The notes under the pieces: generated by a model
What the model was told of the DNA's origin: nothing
Databases searched by the model: none
Seen by the model: only the letters and a program-made list of their open reading frames with translations
NCBI GenBank assembly: GCA_947258375.1
Contig: CAMYIJ010000001.1
Location: 50,533-114,532, forward strand
From: an uncultured Acidimicrobiaceae bacterium
GTDB lineage: Bacteria; Actinomycetota; Acidimicrobiia; Spongiisociales; UBA5794
Reading direction: 5' to 3'
Length of the DNA stretch: 64,000 nt
Translations under genes and position numbers: made by a program
Shown: positions 57,092-64,000 of the stretch, piece after piece
Layout: every line of letters starts with the position of its first letter
Position numbering within the stretch: the first letter of the stretch is position 1

Positions 57092-57406
57092 TTAGACGCA
57101 ACCCTTGGGCTTGGGAACACCGGCGACGTAGGACATCTTCTTGGCCGGCTTCTTCGGGAACAGCTGGAAAAGCTCCTTGGTGGGCACCCCGCCGATCGTT
57201 GACACGCGGCGCAATGTTGGGGTTTCTCCCTGGGCCTTGTAGTCCTCGCGGACGAACCGGATGACTTCCCAGTGCCGCTCCGAGAGCTCCACACCGATCT
57301 GCTCTGCGAGGAAGACACCGACCTCTTCGGTCCACTGTTCGGAATCGGTCATGAAGCCTTCGGCGTCGATGGCGACGTCGGCTCCGGCAATCGTTGCTAC
57401 TGGCAT
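57092..57406 (-). CDS. DsrC/TusE-like sulfur relay protein with one conserved cysteine
   Basis: 104 residues. ITERHW-type core written as GVELSERHWEVIRFVREDYK, TPTLRRVSTIGGVPTKELFQ and the C-terminal arm YVAGVPKPKGCV are DsrC-family. The penultimate Cys (CysA) is present; the second Cys eleven residues before it in true DsrC is Ser here (KKMSYVAG). This makes it TusE/RspA-like: a sulfur carrier unable to form the DsrC trisulfide. Its ATG overlaps the DUF1641 stop. Confidence 0.88.
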   Translation of the reverse strand: MPVATIAGADVAIDAEGFMTDSEQWTEEVGVFLAEQIGVELSERHWEVIRFVREDYKAQGETPTLRRVSTIGGVPTKELFQLFPKKPAKKMSYVAGVPKPKGCV

Positions 57407-58140
57407 CAGCTATTACCTCCTGATGGATTGGTTGTTGAAATGACTTGGGCCGACTCCACCTCGGAGACTGCCCTGAGGGTGTTCAGACCCCGGGCGATAC
57501 CCCGGCGAATCTCCGGATCCCGCATCTGCTTGAGGATCTGGAAGAAGCTCGGTGGTTCGGCGGATTCTTGGGCGATGTGGCTCTGCTGGATTTGAACGGC
57601 CTCGATCATGCGATGCAGTGCCGCCATGATCTCGGGCTGGGTCATCTCCTTGATCGTCTGGAGTATGAGGACCACGTTGTCGCCGAGCTGGGCGACGTCC
57701 TCCTCGGTGAATCCCGTGACGACACGGTCGGCCACTTGGATGGCTCCTTGAGCGAATGTGAAGTAGCCCTTCTCACCCAGGTCGGCGAGTCGCCCGACGG
57801 CGAACTCGAAGGCCTCACTACCCAGCGGCAGGATGTCATGGCCGAGCTCGGAGTACATCTCGACCTGGCCGAGGGCCCGTTCGAGCACAGGGGCCACCTT
57901 CACCAACCGTCGCATCAGCGCTGCCAGGTCGGAGACGTTGACATTGGCTGCGTCCAATTCGTTGCTCACAACGACCATGGCCTCGCTGGCGATCGGCATC
58001 ATGTCGCTCTGCAGATCCTCCCAGCGTTGCCGGCGTTGCCGGTTGAGCCGGGCTTCCTCGGTGAGGAAGGCGACCTGCTCGGCCAGCGCATCGATCTTGC
58101 GCTCGAGATCCGCCGTCTGGTCGGGAGCGGCGACCGTCAT
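57406..58140 (-). CDS. DUF1641 domain protein
   Basis: A 244-residue helical protein from ATG 58140, overlapping the SQR stop by 4 bp. The N-terminal coiled-coil-like segment (DLERKIDALAEQVAFLTEEA) leads into the DUF1641 region near the C-terminus (QILKQMRDPEIRRGIARGLN). DUF1641 proteins are regularly encoded next to SQR-type and formate-dehydrogenase-type oxidoreductases. It may help bind the flavoprotein to the membrane or a partner; this is inference. Confidence 0.8.
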   Translation of the reverse strand: MTVAAPDQTADLERKIDALAEQVAFLTEEARLNRQRRQRWEDLQSDMMPIASEAMVVVSNELDAANVNVSDLAALMRRLVKVAPVLERALGQVEMYSELGHDILPLGSEAFEFAVGRLADLGEKGYFTFAQGAIQVADRVVTGFTEEDVAQLGDNVVLILQTIKEMTQPEIMAALHRMIEAVQIQQSHIAQESAEPPSFFQILKQMRDPEIRRGIARGLNTLRAVSEVESAQVISTTNPSGGNS

Positions 58141-59378
58141 CCGACTTCCTCTTGGATCTTGCCCGCCATTGACATCAGGGCCGGCAGCGGCATCTGGCGG
58201 CCGGGGAGCAGGATGTTCCAGTACATCCACTTGAACATCACCTTGCCCCAGTGATTGGCTTCAGTCTCCGTGAGGAGCGAGAAGGGTCCGATCCCGGGGA
58301 GGGGGTACTTGCCGGGCAGCGGCTCGGTGTCGTAGTTGAAGTCGATCAACATGCCCTTGCCCCGGCCGGACTCGATGAAGCAGTTGGCGTGGCCGTCGAA
58401 CTGCTCCCGCATTGGCAGGCCCTCGATGTAGTCGAGGAAGTTCTCCGTGAAGAGCTCCACAGCGAAGTGGGCTACGGACCCGGCCTTCGATGTCGGCAGC
58501 GCCGCGGCGTCACCGAGGGCGAAGATGTTGTCGTACTGCGTCGACAGGAAGTTGTGCTTGTCGACCGGTACATGGTTCAGCTCGTCGCCGAGACCGGATC
58601 GCTGAACGAAGTCGGCTCCCATGTTCACCGGGATGGTGACCAGCAGGTCGTATTCAACCTCTCGCTCGTCATAGGAGATGAGCTTGTGGTTCTCCGAGTC
58701 GACCTGCTCGAGCATGAAGTCGGTCTCGAGGGCGATCTTGCGGTCCTTGAGCATGTCGCCGAGGTAGCGAGCCGCTACCGGCTTGGTGAATGCGTCCGCA
58801 AGTGGAGTGACGTAGACCAGCTCGACCACGTCGGCCATGCCCCGCTCGGCGAAGAACGCCTCGGCGAGGAACAGGAACTCGAGTGGCGCCACCGGGCACT
58901 TGATCGGCATCTCGATCACGTTCAGTGCGAGGCGGCCGCCCTCCCATGTTTCGAGCTTGTGAGCCAGGGCCTCGGCGCCGTCGATGGTGTAGAAGTCGAA
59001 GACAGTCTTGTACCACTCGTCGCCGTCAAGGCCGGGTGTCTCGTCGGGCCGCGGCGATGTGCCGGAGGCGATGACGAGGTAGTCGTATTGCAGCACGGTC
59101 CCGTCCACCAGCTTGACCTGGTTGTCATCGGCTTCGACGAGATCGATCTCGCCCATAACGAGGTCGACACCTGCGGGCATGAAGTTGCGCTTCGGCCTTT
59201 CCAGCTCCTCGCGGGTGTAGCCGCCGAAGGGCAGGAAGAGGAACCCGGGCTGGTAGTAGTGGGTCTCGTTCTGGTCGACGATGGTGATGTTCCACTCCCG
59301 CTCGTCGAGGCGAGGGCGGAGCTTATTGGCCACCATCGTGCCGGCCGTCCCGGCACCCAGTATCAACAGTCGCTTCAC
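58137..59378 (-). CDS. Sulfide:quinone oxidoreductase-like flavoprotein
   Basis: A 413-residue FAD protein from GTG 59378 (AAGGAG upstream). KRLLILGAGTAGTMVANKLR binds FAD; YDYLVIASGTSPRPDETPGL is the SQR ATG-like motif; EMPIKCPVAPLEFLFLAEAF carries the central active-site Cys; a second candidate Cys lies in HANCFIESGRG. The ending, with aromatic and hydrophobic residues near FKWMYWNILLPGR, could be the membrane anchor. It likely oxidises sulfide to zero-valent sulfur that the DsrE and DsrC-like carriers accept. Confidence 0.83.
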   Translation of the reverse strand: MKRLLILGAGTAGTMVANKLRPRLDEREWNITIVDQNETHYYQPGFLFLPFGGYTREELERPKRNFMPAGVDLVMGEIDLVEADDNQVKLVDGTVLQYDYLVIASGTSPRPDETPGLDGDEWYKTVFDFYTIDGAEALAHKLETWEGGRLALNVIEMPIKCPVAPLEFLFLAEAFFAERGMADVVELVYVTPLADAFTKPVAARYLGDMLKDRKIALETDFMLEQVDSENHKLISYDEREVEYDLLVTIPVNMGADFVQRSGLGDELNHVPVDKHNFLSTQYDNIFALGDAAALPTSKAGSVAHFAVELFTENFLDYIEGLPMREQFDGHANCFIESGRGKGMLIDFNYDTEPLPGKYPLPGIGPFSLLTETEANHWGKVMFKWMYWNILLPGRQMPLPALMSMAGKIQEEVG

Positions 59379-59391
59379 TTGGTCTCCTTGG

Positions 59392-60189
59392 TTATGTCTC
59401 TTGTCGGTCGTCCGCACTCGCAAGTGCGGCAATTTTCTCCAGCTTGGTCATGAGGCGGGTGCGGCTTTCGGCCAGGTGGGAGATGAGATCGCTCACCCGC
59501 GACAGGTTGCGCACGATCCAGTCCTGATGAGGGGTATCGATCCAGAAGACCTCATCGACGTGAGCTTGAATCGCCTCCAGCGGCACCCCCGTTTCCATTG
59601 CCACGGCGTGGAGTTCGTCTTCTGAGGGCGGCCACTGCGTTGGGGCTACACCGCCGACGATGACCATGCCCACCAGCGATGAGCCGAGTCGAATGAAGCT
59701 ACGGGCACAGAGGAATCCGAGGTGGCTCGGCAGGAACCGCGGCTCGAGGTCGATCTCCTCGCCGAGGCGGCGCCATCCTTCGGCGCAGCGATCGGCGGTA
59801 TAGACGCCCTCGTAGACCGCCGAGAAGTAGCCGCACGGGTTGGCCACCGGGGTCAGCGCGTTGCCCGCCATGTCGGTCACGACCGCCATCACGCCGAACA
59901 AGTCGGCGGCGAGTTCGGCCAGGGCCTCCGCTGTGTCCGCCGGCAGGGCCGAATCCAGCGGAATCTGGCGGTCTGCCGGCGGCACCGCACCTGGGAGGGG
60001 GGAGGGCACGGCGGCGCCGCCGAGCAGGCCGTCAAGTCGTTCTGAGGGGAAACGCCATTGTCTTCCGACCTTCACCGCGGGGATGCGCCCGTCTTCGGCC
60101 ATTCGATAGATGGTCGAACGATCGACGTTGAAGATCTCCTGGACCTGTCTGGTTGTGAGTAATGCCACGATTCCCTGCGTTTCCTGCAT
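59392..60189 (-). CDS. HTH-PocR regulator of the sulfur cluster
   Basis: 265 residues from ATG 60189, or 258 from GTG 60168, which has a better SD (CAGGGA). Residues 8-55 are an excisionase-type HTH (LTTRQVQEIFNVDRSTIYRM then GRIPAVKVGRQWRF). Residues about 80-220 are a PocR sensory domain with Cys in ANPCGYF, ADRCAEGWRRL and GFLCARSFI. PocR domains bind small ligands or, with Cys, could sense redox. It is transcribed toward the SQR gene with a 13-bp gap, and two 15-bp direct repeats precede it. Confidence 0.83.
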   Translation of the reverse strand: MQETQGIVALLTTRQVQEIFNVDRSTIYRMAEDGRIPAVKVGRQWRFPSERLDGLLGGAAVPSPLPGAVPPADRQIPLDSALPADTAEALAELAADLFGVMAVVTDMAGNALTPVANPCGYFSAVYEGVYTADRCAEGWRRLGEEIDLEPRFLPSHLGFLCARSFIRLGSSLVGMVIVGGVAPTQWPPSEDELHAVAMETGVPLEAIQAHVDEVFWIDTPHQDWIVRNLSRVSDLISHLAESRTRLMTKLEKIAALASADDRQET

Positions 60190-60193
60190 CTCT

Positions 60194-60227
60194 ATGGCTA
60201 CTCATGCAGCTTATGGCCACTCATGCA
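60194..60227. promoter_or_regulatory. 15-bp direct repeats before the PocR regulator
   Basis: ATGGCTACTCATGCA and ATGGCCACTCATGCA (one mismatch), 19 bp start to start, directly upstream of the regulator gene. This is a candidate binding site for the HTH-PocR protein and thus the control point of the sulfur operon. Confidence 0.6.
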
Positions 60228-60346
60228 TCTCAAAATAGGGTCCAAATACTCTTTTTGTGAAAGTCTTCACATAACTAGATACCGGGCCAGAGGTCCCTGA
60301 CCCCCTCGGGTGATAAGCACGAGAGGGGTCGGCTAGCGTCTCCACC

Positions 60347-60982
60347 ATGAACGACCGCGCAAAGGGAAGACGGCTTCAGGAGCTCTACGACTACGACCGG
60401 TCCACAGTTCACGAAATCGTCGACCGCGCCATGATCTGTCATGTTGGCTTGATTCGCGACGGCTACCCGGTAGTCATTCCCACGATCCACGGGCGGGTCG
60501 GCGACACGCTCTACATTCACGGTTCGACTGCCGCGGGCAACCTCAACGACCTGCGCAAGGGAGTGGACGTGTGCCTTACGATGACGATCGTCGATGGCGT
60601 CGTCGTCGCCCGCTCCCTTTTCAATTCGTCGATGAACTATCGCTCGGCTGTCATCTACGGGACCTCGCGTGTTGTCGAGGATCCAGAGGAGCGTGATGCC
60701 GCCTTGCGGGCGATCACCGAGCATGTGTTGCCGGGTCGTTGGGACGACGCCAGGCCGGCGTCGGGATCCGAAGATCGCCAGACACGGATCATCGCGATCT
60801 CGATAGATCAGGCATCGGCGAAGGTCAGCGACGATATGCCGGAGGACGAGGAGGAGGACATGGACCTCGACTTCTGGGCGGGTGTGATCCCCATTTCCAT
60901 CGTTGCCGGAACCGCGCAGCCGGATCCACAGTTGCGTGCCGATATCGCGGTTCCCGGCTACATCAAGGGCTATCGACCATGA
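60347..60982 (+). CDS. Pyridoxamine-5'-phosphate oxidase-like flavin-binding protein
   Basis: A 211-residue split-barrel protein: RLQELYDYDRSTVHEIVDRA, HVGLIRDGYPVVIPTIHGRV, LYIHGSTAAGNLNDL and YRSAVIYGTSRVVED are the flavin-nucleotide-binding NimA/PPOX-like pattern. An acidic run (DDMPEDEEEDMDLDF) precedes the last strands. Probably an FMN-dependent oxidoreductase; true PdxH function is unlikely. It overlaps the VOC gene by 4 bp. Confidence 0.82.
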   Translation: MNDRAKGRRLQELYDYDRSTVHEIVDRAMICHVGLIRDGYPVVIPTIHGRVGDTLYIHGSTAAGNLNDLRKGVDVCLTMTIVDGVVVARSLFNSSMNYRSAVIYGTSRVVEDPEERDAALRAITEHVLPGRWDDARPASGSEDRQTRIIAISIDQASAKVSDDMPEDEEEDMDLDFWAGVIPISIVAGTAQPDPQLRADIAVPGYIKGYRP

Positions 60983-61353
60983 CCTTTGACGATCAGATAA
61001 CGTTTCTACCGGTGTCGGACCTCGCGCGCTCCGCAACGTTCTATGGCCAAACGCTCGGGCTGCAACTGGTCGTCGACCAGGGCGATTGCCTCATCTATCG
61101 GGTTGCCGAGAGGGCCTTTCTGGGGATCTGCCTTCGTCCCGACCGGGTGGCCTCGTCGGCCGTGATCATCACCCTGGTGAGCCAGGACGTTGACGGCTGG
61201 CACGAGAGGATCACGGAGGGTGGCGGCGTCTGTGAGAGCCCGCCGGCGGCCCATCCGAAGTATGGGATTTACCAGGCGTTTTACCGTGATCCGGATGGCC
61301 ACCTACTCGAGATCCAGCGTTTTGACGACGCTGCGTGGTCGACGCCGACGTGA
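60979..61353 (+). CDS. VOC-superfamily (glyoxalase-like) protein
   Basis: 124 residues from ATG 60979, overlapping the previous stop. ITFLPVSDLARSATFYGQTL, then FLGICLRPDRVASSAVIITL and YQAFYRDPDGHLLEIQRFDD complete a single VOC module with the terminal metal-ligand Glu in LLEIQ. It is coupled to the flavin protein; substrate unknown. Confidence 0.83.
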   Translation: MTFDDQITFLPVSDLARSATFYGQTLGLQLVVDQGDCLIYRVAERAFLGICLRPDRVASSAVIITLVSQDVDGWHERITEGGGVCESPPAAHPKYGIYQAFYRDPDGHLLEIQRFDDAAWSTPT

Positions 61354-61465
61354 TTTGATTCAGCCGAATCTGGCCTGATCTTCTTGCCTGAAAGCGCGAC
61401 GAACCCTATCTTTGCCAGCAGCCGGCGTTGTAGGGGCGCCACGTTTGGGAGAGTAAGGGGCGGGA

Positions 61466-63340
61466 ATGAGTCACCCTCGGCGAATGGGCCGGATAGCGGT
61501 TGTTGTCGCGCTCGTCGTGAGTGCGCTCGTCGTCGATTCAGGTGGAAGGTCTCCGGCGAGCGCCGCCGGAACCGAGTACCGGGACGCCGTTCTGGCGGAT
61601 GGCCCCCTCGCGTACTGGCGCCTCGGTGAGCCTGCGGGTTCCACGGCGGCCGACGAAATGGGGGCTTTCCCCGCCACATACCTGGGTAACCCCGGCCTGG
61701 GTGGCCCCGGGCTCGTCGCCGACGCCGACTCGGCTCCGGTTTTCGATGGCGTCGATGATCTCGTTGCAGTTCCCGACGCCGACGCCATCAACCTGCAGCC
61801 CGTTGCTGCGCGCACCATAGAGGCGTGGTTCCGGGTCTCTGATGTCAATCGTCGTCAGGTGGTGGTCGAGGAGGGTGGAATCACTCGCGGGATCACCGTT
61901 TACGTCGATCAAGGTGAGGTGTACTTCGGCGGATGGAACCGGAGGAACGACGGCCCGGATGCCCCCTGGGGCAACATCTTCTTTTCGACACCCGTGACCC
62001 CCGACACGCCGCACCATGTCGTGCTGGTGCTCGATGCGGCCGCGGGGACTCTCAGCGGCTACCTCGACGGACAACCGGCCGGTTCGTCGAACCAGGCGGG
62101 CACCTTGTACTGGCATGGCTCCGACACCGGCATCGGCGCCATGAAGGACGCCTCCCGCTTCCACGATTCGCACAAGGGTGGCAACGGGTTCTATCTCGAT
62201 GGCGTTGTGGACGAGGTCGCTTTCTACAACTCCGTCCTGTCGGCATCCGCCATTGGAGCGCACTATGCCGCGGGTTTGCCAGCAGCGCCTGTTGATCCGT
62301 CTGTGGGGTTTGTGTCGCCTTCTGGGGGTGAGGTGGTTTCTGGGGTGGTGACGGTTGAGGTGTTGGCGTCTGATCCTCAGGATGCGGTTGGCGATCTAGT
62401 TGTTGGGGTTTCGACTGATGGTGGTGGTTCGTTTGGGTTGGCTTCGCTCAATGCGGGGTCGGGGTTCTTTGAGTTTGTGTGGGATACGGAGTCTTCTGGT
62501 GATGGTGGGGTGTCGTTGGTTGCTGAGGTGACTGATTCTGATGGGAATTCGGCGGCGGCGTCGGTTGGGGTGACGGTTGATAACGCGGTTGTGAATGTTC
62601 CTTCTGTGGGGTTTGTGTCGCCTTCTGGGGGTGAGGTGGTGGTTGATGGTGGGGTTTCGTTTGTTCCGGCGGTGTTTGATGCTGGTTCTGGGTTCTTTGA
62701 GTTGGTGTGGGATACGTCGTTGGGTGTTGATGGTGCGGTGACGTTGGTTGCTGAGGTGACTGATTCTGACGGGAATTCTGTTTCGGATTCGGTTGCGGTG
62801 ACGGTGGATAACGCGGCGTTGGAGTTTCCGTCTGTGGGGTTTGTGTCGCCTTCTGGGGGTGAGGTGGTTTCTGGGGTGGTGAGTGTTGAGGTGTTGGCGT
62901 CTGATCCTCAGGATGCGGTTGGTGGTTTGGGGGTTGAGGTTTCGTTTGATGGTGGGGTGCCGGTTCCGGCTTTGTTCAATGCGGTGTCGGGTTTCCATGA
63001 GTTTGATTGGGATACCGGGTTGGGGGCTGATGGTGCGGTGGTGTTGGTGGCCAATGTGGTGGATTCTGATGGGAACTCTGCGTCGGATTCGGTTGCGGTG
63101 ACGGTGAACAATGCTCCGCCGGGTGCCTATGTGGATGCGGTGTTGGCTTCGGGTCCCGATGTGTATTGGCGGTTGGGTGAGTCTGTTGGGTTGACTGCTG
63201 TTGATGTGGTTAGTGGGGTTGATGGTTCATATTCGGGGGGCCCGGTTTTGGGTGGTTCGGGTTTGGTGGCTGATGTGGATGCGGCTCCTGATTTTGATGG
63301 GGTTGATGACTTTGTGGCGGTTCCGATGGTTCCGTGCTGA
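61466..63340 (+). CDS. Secreted LamG/Ig-repeat surface protein, interrupted
   Basis: A 624-residue product of a longer original gene. ATG 61466 (GGGGCGGGA upstream), signal peptide to about residue 34 (ASAAG). First LamG/concanavalin-like domain at 40-270 (AYWRLGEPAGSTAADEMGAF; APVFDGVDDLVAVPD; DEVAFYNSVLSASAIGAHYA). Three Ig-like repeats follow, each starting SVGFVSPSGGEVV, and a second LamG start (VYWRLGESVGLTAVDVVSGV). About 53 bases are missing after FVAVP at 63326, so this frame stops at 63340. From 62290 on the DNA is G/T-rich with few C, unlike the first domain. Confidence 0.8.
   Translation: MSHPRRMGRIAVVVALVVSALVVDSGGRSPASAAGTEYRDAVLADGPLAYWRLGEPAGSTAADEMGAFPATYLGNPGLGGPGLVADADSAPVFDGVDDLVAVPDADAINLQPVAARTIEAWFRVSDVNRRQVVVEEGGITRGITVYVDQGEVYFGGWNRRNDGPDAPWGNIFFSTPVTPDTPHHVVLVLDAAAGTLSGYLDGQPAGSSNQAGTLYWHGSDTGIGAMKDASRFHDSHKGGNGFYLDGVVDEVAFYNSVLSASAIGAHYAAGLPAAPVDPSVGFVSPSGGEVVSGVVTVEVLASDPQDAVGDLVVGVSTDGGGSFGLASLNAGSGFFEFVWDTESSGDGGVSLVAEVTDSDGNSAAASVGVTVDNAVVNVPSVGFVSPSGGEVVVDGGVSFVPAVFDAGSGFFELVWDTSLGVDGAVTLVAEVTDSDGNSVSDSVAVTVDNAALEFPSVGFVSPSGGEVVSGVVSVEVLASDPQDAVGGLGVEVSFDGGVPVPALFNAVSGFHEFDWDTGLGADGAVVLVANVVDSDGNSASDSVAVTVNNAPPGAYVDAVLASGPDVYWRLGESVGLTAVDVVSGVDGSYSGGPVLGGSGLVADVDAAPDFDGVDDFVAVPMVPC
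62300..63116 (+). repeat. Ig-like coding repeats with near-identical DNA
   Basis: Three repeats start at 62300, 62603 and 62831 with the same DNA (TCTGTGGGGTTTGTGTCGCC, then TTCTGGGGGTGAGGTGGT). A fourth starts at 63804 in the continuing frame. The second is about 75 bp shorter, lacking the stretch between GGEVV and VDGGVSF that copy four keeps. Near-identity implies recent duplication or gene conversion. Confidence 0.85.
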
Positions 63341-64000
63341 TGATGTGGTGTCGCGTCAGGTCCTTTTCGAGGAGGGCGGGATTACGCGGGGGCTGTCGAT
63401 TTATGTGGATCAGTCGCGGGTGTATTTGGGTGCTTGGAACAGTGCCAATGATTCGTCGCCGGATACTCCGTGGGCTCCGGCTTTCCTCTCAGCGCCGATT
63501 CAGGCGGGTGAGATCTACAACGTGGTGTTGGTTCTCGATCAGCCGACGGGCACTCTCGAGGGGTTTGTCAATGGCGTTTCGGTTGGTACTGAGGTGGGGG
63601 GAACCCTGCACTATCACAGTTCGGCGAATGCGATTGGGGCTATGGCCAACGCGGTGGTGTTCCATGACGGCAACAGCGGGGCCACCAGCGGCTACTTCTT
63701 TGATGGGGTCATCGACGAGGTCGCCATATACAACTCGGTACTCGATGCCGCCACCATCAACGACCTCTACCTCACCGGCGCTCCCGGCGCCGCGGAGTTT
63801 CCGTCTGTGGGGTTTGTGTCGCCTTCTGGGGGTGAGGTGGTGTCTGGGGTGGTGAGTGTTGTGGTGGCTGCGTCTGATCCGCAGGATGCGGTTGGTGGTT
63901 TGGGGGTTGAGGTTTCGGTTGATGGTGGGGTTTCGTTTGTTCCGGCGGTGTTTGATGCTGGTTCTGGGTTCTTTGAGTTGGTGTGGGATACGTCGTTGGG
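63327..64000 (+). pseudogene. Downstream continuation of the LamG/Ig protein in a shifted frame
   Basis: From TGG 63327 an open frame runs to the window edge. It reads WFRADDVVSRQVLFEEGGIT, WNSANDSSPDTPWAPAFLSA, DEVAIYNSVLDAATINDLYL, then a fourth SVGFVSPSGGEVV repeat. It aligns with the first LamG domain from WFRVSDVNRRQV onward, so only the link between FVAVP and WFR is lost. It is not translated from its own start; the original gene continued beyond 64000. Confidence 0.75.

Noticed and set aside
1..64000. tRNA, rRNA, insertion sequence, integrase or CRISPR genes
   Set aside because: No transposase-, integrase- or Cas-like protein and no cloverleaf or rRNA sequence was recognised on reading both strands; a tRNA scan would be needed to exclude a tRNA fully.

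Overview
This window is high-GC chromosomal DNA with dense genes, 4-bp start/stop overlaps, GTG and TTG starts with good Shine-Dalgarno (SD) sequences, many lipoproteins with threonine- or proline-rich linkers, a class F sortase and a DDN/F420-type flavin family protein. It looks like an actinobacterium, most likely an environmental Acidimicrobiia-like lineage; that placement is inference from gene content. No rRNA, tRNA, CRISPR array, insertion sequence or phage module was recognised.

Layout. 0-8.9 kb: radical SAM fragment, lipoprotein, secreted PCMT, spermidine-synthase-like membrane protein, a TetR/adenosine deaminase pair around a perfect palindrome, an RraA-like protein, and two gene remnants (adenylate cyclase tail, ArsR). 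8.9-16.8 kb: a light-response locus. It holds a five-gene operon (ECF sigma, anti-sigma, acyltransferase, photolyase, SDR), a CarH/LitR-like B12 photoreceptor and three copies of a shared palindrome, next to a DUF4397 protein and class F sortase. 16.8-27.4 kb: SDR/DUF2867, a subtilase with pentapeptide repeats, AlkZ-like protein, NTE-type patatin, and M23/LVIVD protein. 27.4-32.6 kb: aldehyde ferredoxin oxidoreductase with two MoeA paralogues. 33-36.4 kb: dodecin, 2-oxoacid dehydrogenase E1 subunits and an orphan binding protein. 36.5-41.8 kb: GMC oxidoreductase, two radical SAM enzymes and the AmmeMemoRadiSam B protein, with a VapBC pair between. 43.4-47.4 kb: a sucrose cluster (phosphatase, GH100 invertase, sucrose-phosphate synthase-like enzyme). 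47.5-54.7 kb: ArsR/permease and assorted metabolic genes. 56-60.2 kb: a sulfur cluster (DUF302, DsrE, DsrC-like, DUF1641, SQR, PocR regulator). 60.3-64 kb: flavin and VOC proteins and a repetitive LamG surface protein.

The two most interesting systems are these. (1) A family of three unlinked small proteins (60-69 aa) shares a PxxVxxR[LI]R[NS]x[NT]YG[AS]T[NS] core. Each is preceded at about 80 nt by the same bipartite element: an ACTAGT-centred palindrome, exactly 20 nt, then a TCT box. The subtilase with WSGAS repeats carries the same element. (2) The CarH/ECF/photolyase locus has TTTAG(C/T)(A/G)CTAAA-like palindromes before both the sigma operon and the photoreceptor gene.

Several genes are visibly damaged: the VOC protein at 42.6 kb (one extra G), the LamG protein (about 53 nt lost at 63326), and the VapC toxin, whose only plausible full-length start is ATA.
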